A stretch of DNA of 51,512 nucleotides from NCBI RefSeq assembly GCF_001641695.1, contig NZ_LSEF01000122.1, forward strand, positions 1 to 51,512, written 5' to 3'. The notes under the pieces are model-generated. The model was not told the DNA's origin, did no database searches, and saw only the letters and a list, made by a program, of their open reading frames with translations. Below are positions 33,985 to 42,541 of this stretch, piece after piece. The position numbers and the translations under genes were made by a program. The DNA is from Bradyrhizobium neotropicale. Lineage in GTDB: Bacteria; Pseudomonadota; Alphaproteobacteria; Rhizobiales; Xanthobacteraceae. How positions within the stretch are numbered: the stretch's first letter is position 1; every line of letters starts with the position of its first letter.

Positions 33985-35511
33985 GTGTGGGAGGCGATGG
34001 TGCGGTCCGAGCGCGAAGCTCCAGCACATAAGACGGACGGAGCGGCCTCCCTGGGCGGCGTCGGGTCCCCGTGGCGATGGACTGTGCTGGCGTGGGGCGC
34101 GCTGCTGGTGGCGATCGTCGTGTCGTTCAGGCCCGCGGTCCCGGTCATCTGGGGCGACACGCCATCCTTCGTGGAATCCGCTTTTCGTACGCTCGAGGCC
34201 GGTTGGCCGACCGTGACGGGTGGGCGCGATCCGGGCTACCCGGCGTTGCTCGCGGTCACGTTCGCGTCTGGGGGCGAGCTCGGGACGGTGGTGCGCCTGC
34301 AGCAGGCGGCCTGGGCTATCCTGATGCTGGCGCTTGCCGCAACCGCCCAGGCGGCGACGCGCCGCGCCGTTGGGCTTGTGCCGATCATCCTCGTGGCGAC
34401 GTATCCTGGCCTTCTGATATTCAGGAACGTCCTCACCGCAGATCTTCTCTTTGCGGTCTTCCTCAATCTCACAATGGCCGGATTGCTCGTTGCCACCTGC
34501 GTCGGCAAAACGGCGCAGTGCTGTGCGGTCTCTGCCGCTGTGCTGTGTGCTGCGCTCGCGGCGAGCTTCAGATCGCAAGGAATCTTGGTCCCAATCGTCG
34601 CCGTCCTGGTGGGCGCCAGCCTCGCCCGGCCAGACACGTCCGCGCGCCTCGCCGTGATTGTCCTTTCCGTCGCGGCAGCGCTGGGGCTCCTCGTCGCCGG
34701 TTCCCGGTTCGGGGCTTCCAACTCCGACGAAGCCTCGGTCGTATTCGTTCCCAAGACACTGTTCTGCAATCACCTGAACATCGTGCTCGCAAGCGATGCA
34801 GCGCGACGCGAGATCGTGTCGGCGGCCGGTGCCCGCGCTGACGTCTCGATGGCGCGACTTGCGGCCGACTTCGCCGCGGAGCCGGGTCGCTGGCCCGTGC
34901 TCGGGTTCTTCGGCGACGCGTGCTTCTTCGACACCGCACTGGATCGAGACGTCGCCGGCGATACCGGGAATGCCGTCGGCGCGGCCGCAGCCTACCGGCA
35001 CATCTTCCTGGCCGCCGTGCGCGACCGGCCGCTGGCCTACGCACGCAAGTTCGTCCGTCAGATGGCCTATGGGGCCGCGGTCGCATGGCCGCCCTACGGA
35101 CTTGACTCTGCCATACCGGTGTCGACCGACGACGTGCCGCACGTATCCGACATCATGGCGCGGCACGGCCGGTCGGTTCAGCCGATCGATCTGCAAGGCG
35201 GAGCAGTTCGCATCGGCCTGCTGTCAGATCTCCCTGGCGTCTCCACCTATCTGTACATGGCATTGTCCACCGCGTTCGTCATCGCCGTCATATTTTGGAC
35301 GGTAACCGCTGTGCGGCTTCGGCGCCGCGGGTTCTTGACGCGCGCAGGTATCGTGATCGTGATGTGGGCGGCTTCGATCGCAACCGCCGCCGGTGCCCAC
35401 ACCCTAGACGTCGGGCGATATCTGATTCCCTCGGTGCCGATGGTGGGCGTCATGCTGTCCCTTTTCGCGGGCGAACTGGCCGAAAGGATCGCATGCCTGC
35501 GGAGGGGCTAA
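33985..35511 (+). CDS. Polytopic membrane protein, possibly GT-C-type glycosyltransferase
   Basis: A 508-residue protein with about ten hydrophobic segments (for example TVLAWGALLVAIVVSF, VPIILVATYPGLLIF, LIVLSVAA-like 220s, and VIVMWAASIATAAGAHTL). An acidic motif in the first extracytoplasmic loop (WGDTPSFVESAF) resembles the Asp of GT-C enzymes. It has no firm family match. Its neighbour on the opposite strand is a polyprenyl-phosphate-type GT2 enzyme, which would supply lipid-linked sugar to such a protein. The start is uncertain: GTG at 33985, ATG at 33997 or GTG at 34000, near a GGGAGG. Confidence 0.6.
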   Translation: MWEAMVRSEREAPAHKTDGAASLGGVGSPWRWTVLAWGALLVAIVVSFRPAVPVIWGDTPSFVESAFRTLEAGWPTVTGGRDPGYPALLAVTFASGGELGTVVRLQQAAWAILMLALAATAQAATRRAVGLVPIILVATYPGLLIFRNVLTADLLFAVFLNLTMAGLLVATCVGKTAQCCAVSAAVLCAALAASFRSQGILVPIVAVLVGASLARPDTSARLAVIVLSVAAALGLLVAGSRFGASNSDEASVVFVPKTLFCNHLNIVLASDAARREIVSAAGARADVSMARLAADFAAEPGRWPVLGFFGDACFFDTALDRDVAGDTGNAVGAAAAYRHIFLAAVRDRPLAYARKFVRQMAYGAAVAWPPYGLDSAIPVSTDDVPHVSDIMARHGRSVQPIDLQGGAVRIGLLSDLPGVSTYLYMALSTAFVIAVIFWTVTAVRLRRRGFLTRAGIVIVMWAASIATAAGAHTLDVGRYLIPSVPMVGVMLSLFAGELAERIACLRRG

Positions 35512-35618
35512 CCGCATCATTCGCGAGCTCTCGTGTGCACAAAATGCGAGCGCATCGCTAGCGCCGCAATATTGGCAGCCTCCTGAACCTGAGAGCTGTC
35601 TTTCGAGGAAAGCCGTCC

Positions 35619-36575
35619 TTACGGAGCACCGCTCGAGACGGATTGAGTGACATCTTCCGGGGGCCGCAGGGCCAAATAAGCAAGCCGCCGCAACTCGCGG
35701 CGGCCACGCACGACAGTGTCAAGAATCATTCCGCTGAAGAAGCTAAGGAAGGCGAGTATCATGAGTCCCGTCGAAAGAACCGCGGTGGGCAAACGCGGCA
35801 CCAAGCCGGTCTTAGCATACGTGACGGCAAGAGGTACCGCGATCACGATCGATACGAATCCGAGCAACGTGCCAATGATACCGAAAAAAAGCATCGGCTT
35901 TTCAATTCGAAACAGCGTCAGGATGGTTAGCAAGATGCGCCAGCCGTCGCGGAACGTGGAGAGCTTGGACGTCGAACCTTCCGGCCGTACTTTGTAAGCA
36001 GTCACGATCTCGGCCACTGGCATGTGCAACCCCAGAGCATGGATGCTGATCTCCGTCTCTACCTCAAAGCCTTCCGAGAGAGCTGGGAAGCTTTTTACGA
36101 ACCGGCGCGAGAATACGCGATAACCCGATAGGACATCGCTGAACGAGCGACCGAAGATACGCGACATCATGCCAGTGAGGATCGCATTGCCGAGGCGATG
36201 GCCTGGCCTAAAGGCGGCATCAGCGAGCGAACTTCGCACCCCGATCACCATGTCCAGCTGGCATTCGATCAACTCCCGTATCATTTTCGGAGCAGCCGCC
36301 GCGTCATAAGTCGCGTCGCCGTCGGCCATCACATAGACATCGGCATCAATGTCTGCAAAACTCCGTCGGACGACGTTGCCTTTTCCTGGCGTCAGTTCGG
36401 TTCTAACAATCGCGCCAGCACCACGAGCGACATGCACGGTATTATCAGTCGAGTTGTTGTCGAAGACATAAATGACAGCGTCAGGTAAAGCTGCACGAAA
36501 TGCGGTTACCGTGGCGCCGACGGCCGCCTCTTCATTGCGACAAGGAAGGATTACCGCCACACTTTGTTGCTTCAT
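35619..36575 (-). CDS. GT2 glycosyltransferase, dolichol-phosphate-mannose-synthase-like
   Basis: A 318-residue GT-A fold enzyme: SVAVILPCRNEEAAVGATV, VFDNNSTDNT, the metal site VMADGDATYD, RPGHRLGNAILTGMMSRIFG and SGYRVFSRRFVKSFP, then two C-terminal transmembrane helices (MLFFGIIGTLLGFVSIVIAV and LSTGLMILAFLSFFSGMIL). This fits transfer of a sugar from a nucleotide donor to a polyprenyl phosphate at the inner membrane. It converges with the membrane protein gene at 33985-35511. The start at MKQQS follows no strong ribosome site but precedes the first strand directly. Confidence 0.87.
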   Translation of the reverse strand: MKQQSVAVILPCRNEEAAVGATVTAFRAALPDAVIYVFDNNSTDNTVHVARGAGAIVRTELTPGKGNVVRRSFADIDADVYVMADGDATYDAAAAPKMIRELIECQLDMVIGVRSSLADAAFRPGHRLGNAILTGMMSRIFGRSFSDVLSGYRVFSRRFVKSFPALSEGFEVETEISIHALGLHMPVAEIVTAYKVRPEGSTSKLSTFRDGWRILLTILTLFRIEKPMLFFGIIGTLLGFVSIVIAVPLAVTYAKTGLVPRLPTAVLSTGLMILAFLSFFSGMILDTVVRGRRELRRLAYLALRPPEDVTQSVSSGAP

Positions 36576-37058
36576 AGCTTGACCATAGAGCCTGCAGTTG
36601 CGCTCAACCGGCAGTAAACCGAAGCTTCCGCGGGCCAGTGCGGGCATCACCACATATAGTTCTGGCTGAGCGCTGCTTCGTCGCGTGCTTGCCATTCAGC
36701 TCATCTTTTTCAGCCTGACCTTGCCCCCCAGTTTTATCCAGTTCTGAGTTCACCCCGGCCGCTGGATTTGCTCGGTCGCAGTGTTCCGCGGCAGGGCAGG
36801 ATTGGCCGCCGCTGTCCGCCCTGGGTCGAAAGCGCTGTTTAGACAGGGTGGCTGACCGTGTTCGATCTCCCCGACGAGCAGACTGTTTAGTAGCCCGCCT
36901 AGACTTCGCATTCGGGCCATCAGCGGAAGCTGCTTCGCGTGCTACTCGATACGGCTCTGATTCTGAGGCTGGACAAGCGGCTTGGGTGGGCGGGCAGCTT
37001 GGCATGCTCATGCCGCTGTGTCATCTTGCAGCAAAAAGCTGTGCAAGAGGAGACTATC
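36576..37058. other. 483-bp intergenic region
   Basis: This separates the divergent GT2 and ankyrin genes. No recognisable gene fragment, repeat or RNA was found on either strand. The last bases (CAAGAGGAGACTATC) carry the ribosome site of the ankyrin gene, and part of the region must contain two promoters. Confidence 0.45.
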
Positions 37059-37979
37059 TTGTACCGGCGTGTTCTATTTCTATCCTCGGGCGTGATCGCT
37101 GTGCTGAGCGCCGCGTTGGTTGCTCGCGCCGCCGAATCCGAACGATGCCAGGAGCTTGGTAATCGGTTTCGAGTTGAGAAAGCGTCGATAAGCGCCATCG
37201 AGGTGTCGCTCGCTCTGTTTTCGGCGGCGGACGAAAATTGTATCAGCTTGGCCACTGAACTGCTGGACGCTGGCGCCTCAGTCGACGCGCGCGACCGGTT
37301 CGGCACGCGGCCCCTTAGCCGCGCGGCGAGGAAAGGCCATCTGGAGATGGTCGACCTCCTGCTCGCGCGCGGCGCCCCGATCAATGCACGCAATCTAGCC
37401 GGGGCGACCGCGCTGTATTTTGCGGCTGAACGAGGCCATGTCGCAGCCGCGCAACAGCTCATCGAGCGGGGGGCTGATGTCAAGCTGACCGGGCGCAGCG
37501 GCACCTCGCCAGTTGCGGCCGCAGCCTATGCCGGAAGCGATGCCATCGTTGAAATGCTGCTCGCGCATGGCGCCGACGAGCGTGCACCCGACGAGACGGG
37601 AAAGCCGCCAATCGTCTATGCGGCGGCCCGAGCCAAGCTTGACATTGTGAGGCGGCTGCTCGCCCGAAACATCGAGGTCAATGCCCAATACGCGAACGAT
37701 CTTACGCTCTTGATGTGGGCTGCGGGCGCGGATGAAAAGGTCGCGGAAGCGGACGCGCTCAAGGTCGTGACCTATCTGCTGGACGTTGGGGCTCATATCG
37801 ACGACCGGGACGCGCGCGGCCGGACCGCTCTCATGATTGCCGCGGAGGGTGGCCGCGCCGAGATCGTCAATTTGCTGCTCGCACGCGGAGCTGATACTTC
37901 GCTGAAGGACAATACCGGCAAACGCGCGGCAGATCTCACTACCCTGTCGTTGCTGCGGGAGCGGCTCATGGCGCCGTGA
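37059..37979 (+). CDS. Exported ankyrin-repeat protein (TTG start)
   Basis: A 306-residue protein with a signal peptide (YRRVLFLSSGVIAVLSAALV, cleavage after ARA), then about seven ankyrin repeats, for example FGTRPLSRAARKGHLEMVDL, AGATALYFAAERGHVAAAQQ and GRTALMIAAEGGRAEIVNLL. The start is inferred as TTG, since GAGGAG lies 7 bases upstream and the signal peptide begins there; upstream ATG and GTG codons would add a region unlike a signal. A periplasmic protein-binding scaffold is expected. It converges with cytochrome c and PQQ dehydrogenase genes and may support them. Confidence 0.8.
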   Translation: MYRRVLFLSSGVIAVLSAALVARAAESERCQELGNRFRVEKASISAIEVSLALFSAADENCISLATELLDAGASVDARDRFGTRPLSRAARKGHLEMVDLLLARGAPINARNLAGATALYFAAERGHVAAAQQLIERGADVKLTGRSGTSPVAAAAYAGSDAIVEMLLAHGADERAPDETGKPPIVYAAARAKLDIVRRLLARNIEVNAQYANDLTLLMWAAGADEKVAEADALKVVTYLLDVGAHIDDRDARGRTALMIAAEGGRAEIVNLLLARGADTSLKDNTGKRAADLTTLSLLRERLMAP

Positions 37980-38111
37980 AGGCGCCAAACCGCGCGGTCA
38001 GGCTAATGTGAGATGAGTTCCGATTGAATAGGTCCGTCCGCGAACTCGGTCGATCTCTCCCTTCGGGAGTGAGTCCGTCGCCAGCGGTAGTTGGACCAAT
38101 CTCATCATGCC

Positions 38112-38693
38112 CTAGAGCCCGGCCAAATATTCGGCCAGCGCTGCAAGATCGTCGGGAGATGTCGCGCGCATCAGGTCACTCATCCCGGGATTGTTGCCAC
38201 GCGCACGGGTTCGGAAATCGGCGATTGTCTTGGCAAGATATTCCTGGCTCTGCCCAGCCAGCCGCGGTGTCGTGCCAGCACCCTGAAATTGCTCGAGATG
38301 ACAGCCGGTGCAGCCCACCGAGTGCTCGGCGCCGAGCGCCCGCTGTGCAACATCCTTTGGCGACCGCGGCTGGCCCAGGTTAGGCCACGGCTTTTGCGCG
38401 AAATACTCTGCGATCGCCAGCATGTCGTCCTTCTCGAAGGACGACACGATCGGCTGCATAATCTCGTTCTTGCGGTCACCCCGTTTGAAGTCGCGCAGCT
38501 GGATGTAGATGTAGCCGGCTTGCTGGCCCCAGATGATGGGAAGCGCCGTGTCGATCGGTTTGCCGTCCTGCCCGTGACAGCCGGCGCAGACCTCGACCTT
38601 TTCGGCTATGCTTTGCGCAAGGGCGGGGGCCGCGCTCAATAGCGCCCCGAGGATGATCCCGCGCGAGATCATCAAGATCAAATCGCTGACCAT
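38112..38693 (-). CDS. Dihaem cytochrome c (c4-like), partner of the PQQ dehydrogenase
   Basis: A protein of about 193 residues with a signal peptide (RGIILGALLSAAPALAQ) and two haem-binding motifs, CAGCH in the first half and CTGCH in the second, each followed by a Met-containing segment (NEIMQPI; NNPGMSDLM) that could supply the distal ligand. This is the cytochrome c4 layout. It is 81 bp downstream of the PQQ dehydrogenase gene on the same strand and probably takes electrons from it. The start is not certain: ATGs at 38702, 38693 and 38672 are all in frame. Confidence 0.87.
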   Translation of the reverse strand: MVSDLILMISRGIILGALLSAAPALAQSIAEKVEVCAGCHGQDGKPIDTALPIIWGQQAGYIYIQLRDFKRGDRKNEIMQPIVSSFEKDDMLAIAEYFAQKPWPNLGQPRSPKDVAQRALGAEHSVGCTGCHLEQFQGAGTTPRLAGQSQEYLAKTIADFRTRARGNNPGMSDLMRATSPDDLAALAEYLAGL

Positions 38694-38774
38694 CGATCTC
38701 ATTCCGGTAAGGCTTAACAGAAGCGGGACCGCAACCGGCCCCGCTTCGGTGATCACGACGTCATACCCGTGAGT

Positions 38775-40487
38775 TCAATCGAGCGTAAGGGCGATGATGT
38801 TGTTGCCACGCCTGAAGTTCACCTGGGTGTTGCCGCCCGCGCCGACGACGATGTATTGCTTGCCGCCGACCATATAGCTCGAAGGTGGCGCATTGACGCC
38901 CGCACCGGCGCGGAAGCTCCACAATTCCTTGCCGGTGGACGAGTTGTAGGCCGCGAATTTGCCGTTGCCTTCACCAGCAAAGACCAGACCGCCTGCGGTG
39001 GCGAGAATGCCGCCGATCATCGGCTCCGGCGTCTTCACCTGCCACCTGATCTTGCCGGTGTTGTAGTTGACGGCGGTGATATTGCCCGATTGTTTTTCAC
39101 CAGGAATGGCCGTGAAAGCGCCACCAAGCCAGAGCTTGCCGTTCGGATAGGGCGAGTTCTCGACCCGATAGTGCATGGGCTGATGCAGGTTGATTGCGTA
39201 GGCGAGATCCTGCCCGGGGTCGGTGGCGATCGGCGACCACTCGACGCCGCCATTTGCGCCAGGAAGCATGCGCGCGCCCTCTTTCGTCGGAAGGGTCCAC
39301 ATATTTTCCTGCGGCACCATCGCCTCGGAGAAGCGGATCAAGCTGCAATCTTTCCGGTCGTGAACATAGATGTGACCGGTCTTGCCGGCATGAATCACGC
39401 CCGGAATGGTCTTGCCACTGTTGTCCTTCACGTCCACCAGTACCGGCGGACTTGCGGCATCGAGATCCCAGACGTCGTGGGCGATGTACTGGAAGTAGCA
39501 GTTCATCTTGCCGGTATCGAGGTCAAGCGACACCAGCGAGTCGGTGTAGAGGTTATCGCCGGGGCGCGGAGAACCGTCGAGGTCGGGAGATGGATTGCCA
39601 ACCACGAAGTAGATCCGATTCGTGGCGAGATCGACGGCGGGATTCTGCCAGACGCCGCCGCCCAACTTCTGGTAGGGGTCGCCAATCTTGGCGAGCTGGT
39701 CCTTTTCGGCCTGGATATCACGATGCATGTCGCGTCCGGTGGCGTCCTTGGTCGCCCAGACGCCGACGGTTTTTTCCGGGATGGTGTCGAAGTTCCAGAC
39801 GAGCTTGCCGGTCTTCGCATCGTAGGCCCTGACGAAGCCGCGGATGCCATATTCACCGCCGTTGGTGCCGATCAAGACCTTGTCCTTGACGACCGTCGGA
39901 GCCATCGTCTCGCTGTAACCGAGTTCGGGATCGGCGATATCGGTTTTCCAAACAACATCGCCCGTCTTTGCATTTAGCGCCACTAGCTTGGAGTCCAGCG
40001 TGGCGAGGTAAACCTTGTCACCGAGAACCTGAACGCCACGATTGTTGGGACCGCAGCAGTAAGTCGTTACAGGTCCCATCTTGTGATTATAGTGCCAGAG
40101 CTGTTCGCCCGTCTTGGCGTCGATCGCGTAGACATGGCTGAACGATGTTGTCACATACATCACTCCATCGACCACAATGGGCGATGTTTCCAGGGATTCT
40201 TTGACCTCGGTCTGGAAGATCCAGGCGACGTGGAGGTTCTTCACATTGTCGCGGTTGATCTTCTTTGCAGGATGAAAGCGCGTCTGAGCGTAATTGACGT
40301 TGGTCAGCAGAAAATTTGTTGTGTCCTTGTCTGCTGCGTTGAGTTGATCCTGGGTGACTGGAGAAATCTTCGCCTCGCGCGGCGGCGTCCACTGATCCGG
40401 GTTGGGGACTTCTTGCGCATGACTTGATGCTGCGAGCGTGTAACCCAGGCCGAACAACGTGGCGCATGCAATAGAATGCCTATTCAT
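38775..40487 (-). CDS. PQQ-dependent alcohol dehydrogenase, predicted lanthanide-dependent
   Basis: A 570-residue periplasmic quinoprotein with a signal peptide (CATLFGLGYTLAASSHAQ) and an eight-bladed propeller. It has the adjacent-Cys disulfide TTYCCGPNNRG (Cys144-Cys145) over PQQ, the metal ligands Glu212 (NGGEYGIRG) and Asn298 (VGNPSPD), and the catalytic Asp341 in HDVWDLD. Two residues later is Asp343, where calcium enzymes such as MxaF have Ala; this extra Asp is the known mark of lanthanide-binding XoxF and PedH enzymes. The sequence is closer to quinoprotein ethanol dehydrogenases than to XoxF. The cytochrome c gene follows. PQQ synthesis genes are not in the window. Confidence 0.92.
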   Translation of the reverse strand: MNRHSIACATLFGLGYTLAASSHAQEVPNPDQWTPPREAKISPVTQDQLNAADKDTTNFLLTNVNYAQTRFHPAKKINRDNVKNLHVAWIFQTEVKESLETSPIVVDGVMYVTTSFSHVYAIDAKTGEQLWHYNHKMGPVTTYCCGPNNRGVQVLGDKVYLATLDSKLVALNAKTGDVVWKTDIADPELGYSETMAPTVVKDKVLIGTNGGEYGIRGFVRAYDAKTGKLVWNFDTIPEKTVGVWATKDATGRDMHRDIQAEKDQLAKIGDPYQKLGGGVWQNPAVDLATNRIYFVVGNPSPDLDGSPRPGDNLYTDSLVSLDLDTGKMNCYFQYIAHDVWDLDAASPPVLVDVKDNSGKTIPGVIHAGKTGHIYVHDRKDCSLIRFSEAMVPQENMWTLPTKEGARMLPGANGGVEWSPIATDPGQDLAYAINLHQPMHYRVENSPYPNGKLWLGGAFTAIPGEKQSGNITAVNYNTGKIRWQVKTPEPMIGGILATAGGLVFAGEGNGKFAAYNSSTGKELWSFRAGAGVNAPPSSYMVGGKQYIVVGAGGNTQVNFRRGNNIIALTLD

Positions 40488-40731
40488 GGTTTCGCCCCAT
40501 ATCGTTCGAATTACCAGAACCGGCACTCATGTGCGCCGGCGTCTTGAATTCTGATCCGACGAAACCCGTTTGACAAGAACAAAGCTCGAAGCGAGAGCGT
40601 CATGCGTGGGCTCAAGTCGCTGCTGTTCGCAATCGTAAGAGCAGAGTGCGTTGCAGCACAGATCTCAGAACTCGCCGGGCCGGCGCGACGCATGGGGCCA
40701 GATCCGGACTCGTGCAGCCGATCTTTCGTCT

Positions 40732-41190
40732 TCACTTCGGCGAAGGAGCAACGACAAACTCCGCATTGAGCGAGATCTTCGAGTTTATCGAATTGGAGAT
40801 GAAGCACTGCGCTTCAACGTTTCCCATGATTTCGCGGGCACGCTCGAGCTCGGCCCTGCTTTTGAGGCTTACGCGAGGTCGAACGGTGACTTCCGTGATG
40901 CGGTACTTGCCTTCGACGTTTTCGAGCAGGCCCTCAGCTTCGCTTTCATATCCGACCGGCGTCAGACCTTTGGCATGCGCAAGGGTGAGGAAAGTCAGCA
41001 TCATGCATGTATTGACCGAGCCCACCAGCAGCTCTTCGGGCGCCCAGATGTCTGGCGCACCTTTGAACTCCGGCGGGCTGCCAACGACGATGTTTGATTT
41101 TCCCGACGCCGAAAGCGTGCCCCGCCGCGCGGAGCTCCAGACGGTGTTGGCCTTGTAGCGAAAAGATTTGTAGGCCCTCTTGGTCTCCAT
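40732..41190 (-). CDS. OsmC/Ohr-family peroxidase
   Basis: A 152-residue protein with the two family Cys residues (Cys62 in GSVNTCMMLTFL, Cys129 in VEAQCFISNSI) and the acidic PEELL at 51-55. OsmC proteins reduce organic hydroperoxides with a Cys thiolate. The ATG at 41190 follows CGGAGG at 5 bases and was preferred to one 15 bases upstream. It lies next to a broken methyltransferase gene. Confidence 0.88.
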   Translation of the reverse strand: METKRAYKSFRYKANTVWSSARRGTLSASGKSNIVVGSPPEFKGAPDIWAPEELLVGSVNTCMMLTFLTLAHAKGLTPVGYESEAEGLLENVEGKYRITEVTVRPRVSLKSRAELERAREIMGNVEAQCFISNSINSKISLNAEFVVAPSPK

Positions 41191-41319
41191 TGGAACCTCC
41201 GACATCCCTATGGCCGAGTGGGCGCCGACGCCTATTCGGTCCTTCGTCTCTCAGCGGCGCGAGCGAGCCACACGGTACGATCGCCGGCCTGCGGGTCTTC
41301 GATTGAGTGATCGATGAGT

Positions 41320-41710
41320 CAGCAAACACGTCAAACATGGAACGTTGGTCAACGGGATCGAGGTGGAAATAACTATCCCATGCTAAAATTCCCTCGAATT
41401 CTCTGGGAAGTCGAAGGCCGCGCATGTCTGCGACGATCCACTCTTGGCCCGGGAGCCGCTCTCGACACAGCGCGATCAAAGACCGCGAGCTATCGACGCC
41501 CGTTACCCACATTCCATAGGCCACAACATTGCACGCGACCGGCATGCCTCCGCCACATCCCAAGTCGAGGACTCTCGCGCCGTTGTGCAGCAATGCGACG
41601 AAGCGGTCATGCCATTTCTTGTCATTCCAGCCGCAGCTTCTTCGATCTGCATCCCAATCGGAAGCGTGACGCTCGTAATGGGCGACAATCTTGCCAGCGT
41701 GATCGTTCAT
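41320..41710 (-). pseudogene. Class I SAM methyltransferase, 3' truncated
   Basis: About 130 residues are recognisable: YERHASDWDADRRSCGWNDK, the SAM motif ARVLDLGCGGGMPVACNVVA, VTGVDSSRSLIALCRERLPG and the acidic AWDSYFHLDPVDQRSMFDVF. Homology ends there, and the frame runs on into sequence antisense to osmC. The final beta strands are missing. The IS110 copy begins 24 bp upstream of its start codon, so the insertion may have taken its promoter. Confidence 0.75.
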
Positions 41711-41734
41711 TCAGCAAAGCTGGGCAGCGTCGCT

Positions 41735-42301
41735 GATGTCTGCCAATGGAATGGTCCGGCCGTGCTCCGGCCCTGCCAGTACGAGAGGCTGGCAAGGGGT
41801 GTTCAAGTCAAGGAGCACGCCATGTCTCAGAAACTCAACGCAGCGATCGCTGTGATCGGCATCGATATCGGCAAGAACTCGTTTCACCTGGTCGGTCATG
41901 ATCCCCGCAGTGCCATCGTGCTGCGGCAGAAGTGGTCACGCGGCCAGGTAGAAACGCGGCTTGCCAACCTGCCGCCGTGCTTGATCGAGATGGAGGCCTG
42001 CGTCGGCGCGCATCATCTCAGTCGCAGGCTCCAAAGGCTTGGCCACGACGCCCGCTTGATGCCGGCGAAACACGTGCGCCCCTATTCGAAGGGACAGAAG
42101 AATGACTTCCGAGATGCGGACGCCATCGCCGAGGCGGTCCAACGCCCGACCATGAAGTTCGTCGCGACCAAGACCGCCGATCAGCTCGACCTTCAGGCGC
42201 TGCACCGCGTCCGCGGTCGATTGGTCAATCAGATCCGTGCGTTCCTGCTGGAACGGGGCATCGCCGTGCGGCAAGGCATTGGGTCAATCGCGTCGTTCTG
42301 A
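41735..42301 (+). mobile_element. IS110-family element, truncated copy 1
   Basis: Identity to the second copy (50579 onward) starts near 41735 with a leader containing GGTCCGGCCGTGCTCCGGCC and a hairpin, then the transposase start. Homology ends near 42280, inside the transposase, so the right end is lost. No inverted terminal repeats are seen, as expected for IS110. Confidence 0.8.
41822..42301 (+). pseudogene. IS110 transposase, 5' part with internal deletion
   Basis: The 159-residue product has the RuvC-like DEDD domain (GIDIGKNSFHLVG, LIEMEACVGAHHLSRRLQ, then KNDFRDADAIAEAV) but lacks the Transposase_20 half. Compared with the copy at 50665, seven codons (GQRTGVI) are missing between RLV and NQIRAFLLERGIA, apparently deleted between GTC repeats, and the protein ends in unrelated codons (IGSIASF). 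It should be inactive. Confidence 0.88.
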
Positions 42302-42541
42302 CCGCGCGCCCGTCACTTGCGGTTTACCCCGATAAACATTTTAAGAGTTCGTCGGCATGTCTCAACCGTGCCAGAAGCGAACCTCCCACTCCGGCTCCCT
42401 CGCGACTGGCGAGGGCCCGCGGGAGCGAGGTTGCGAGCAAAAAAGTTGAATATCCGATGTCTCTTTTCGCCGCCTCAGGGCATTGACGTTACGCCCATCG
42501 TGGGGCTCGATCAGCGTCGAGCGAGCGGAGGAGGCGAGATC

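Noticed and set aside
33790..35196. 468-codon minus-strand frame antisense to the membrane protein gene
   Set aside because: Product is His/Arg/Gly rich without domains; the plus strand shows regular transmembrane segments.
42317..42541. N-terminal extension of the GH15 gene
   Set aside because: The family begins at the YKPIESYGVIGD block, and a strong ribosome site precedes the ATG at 42542.
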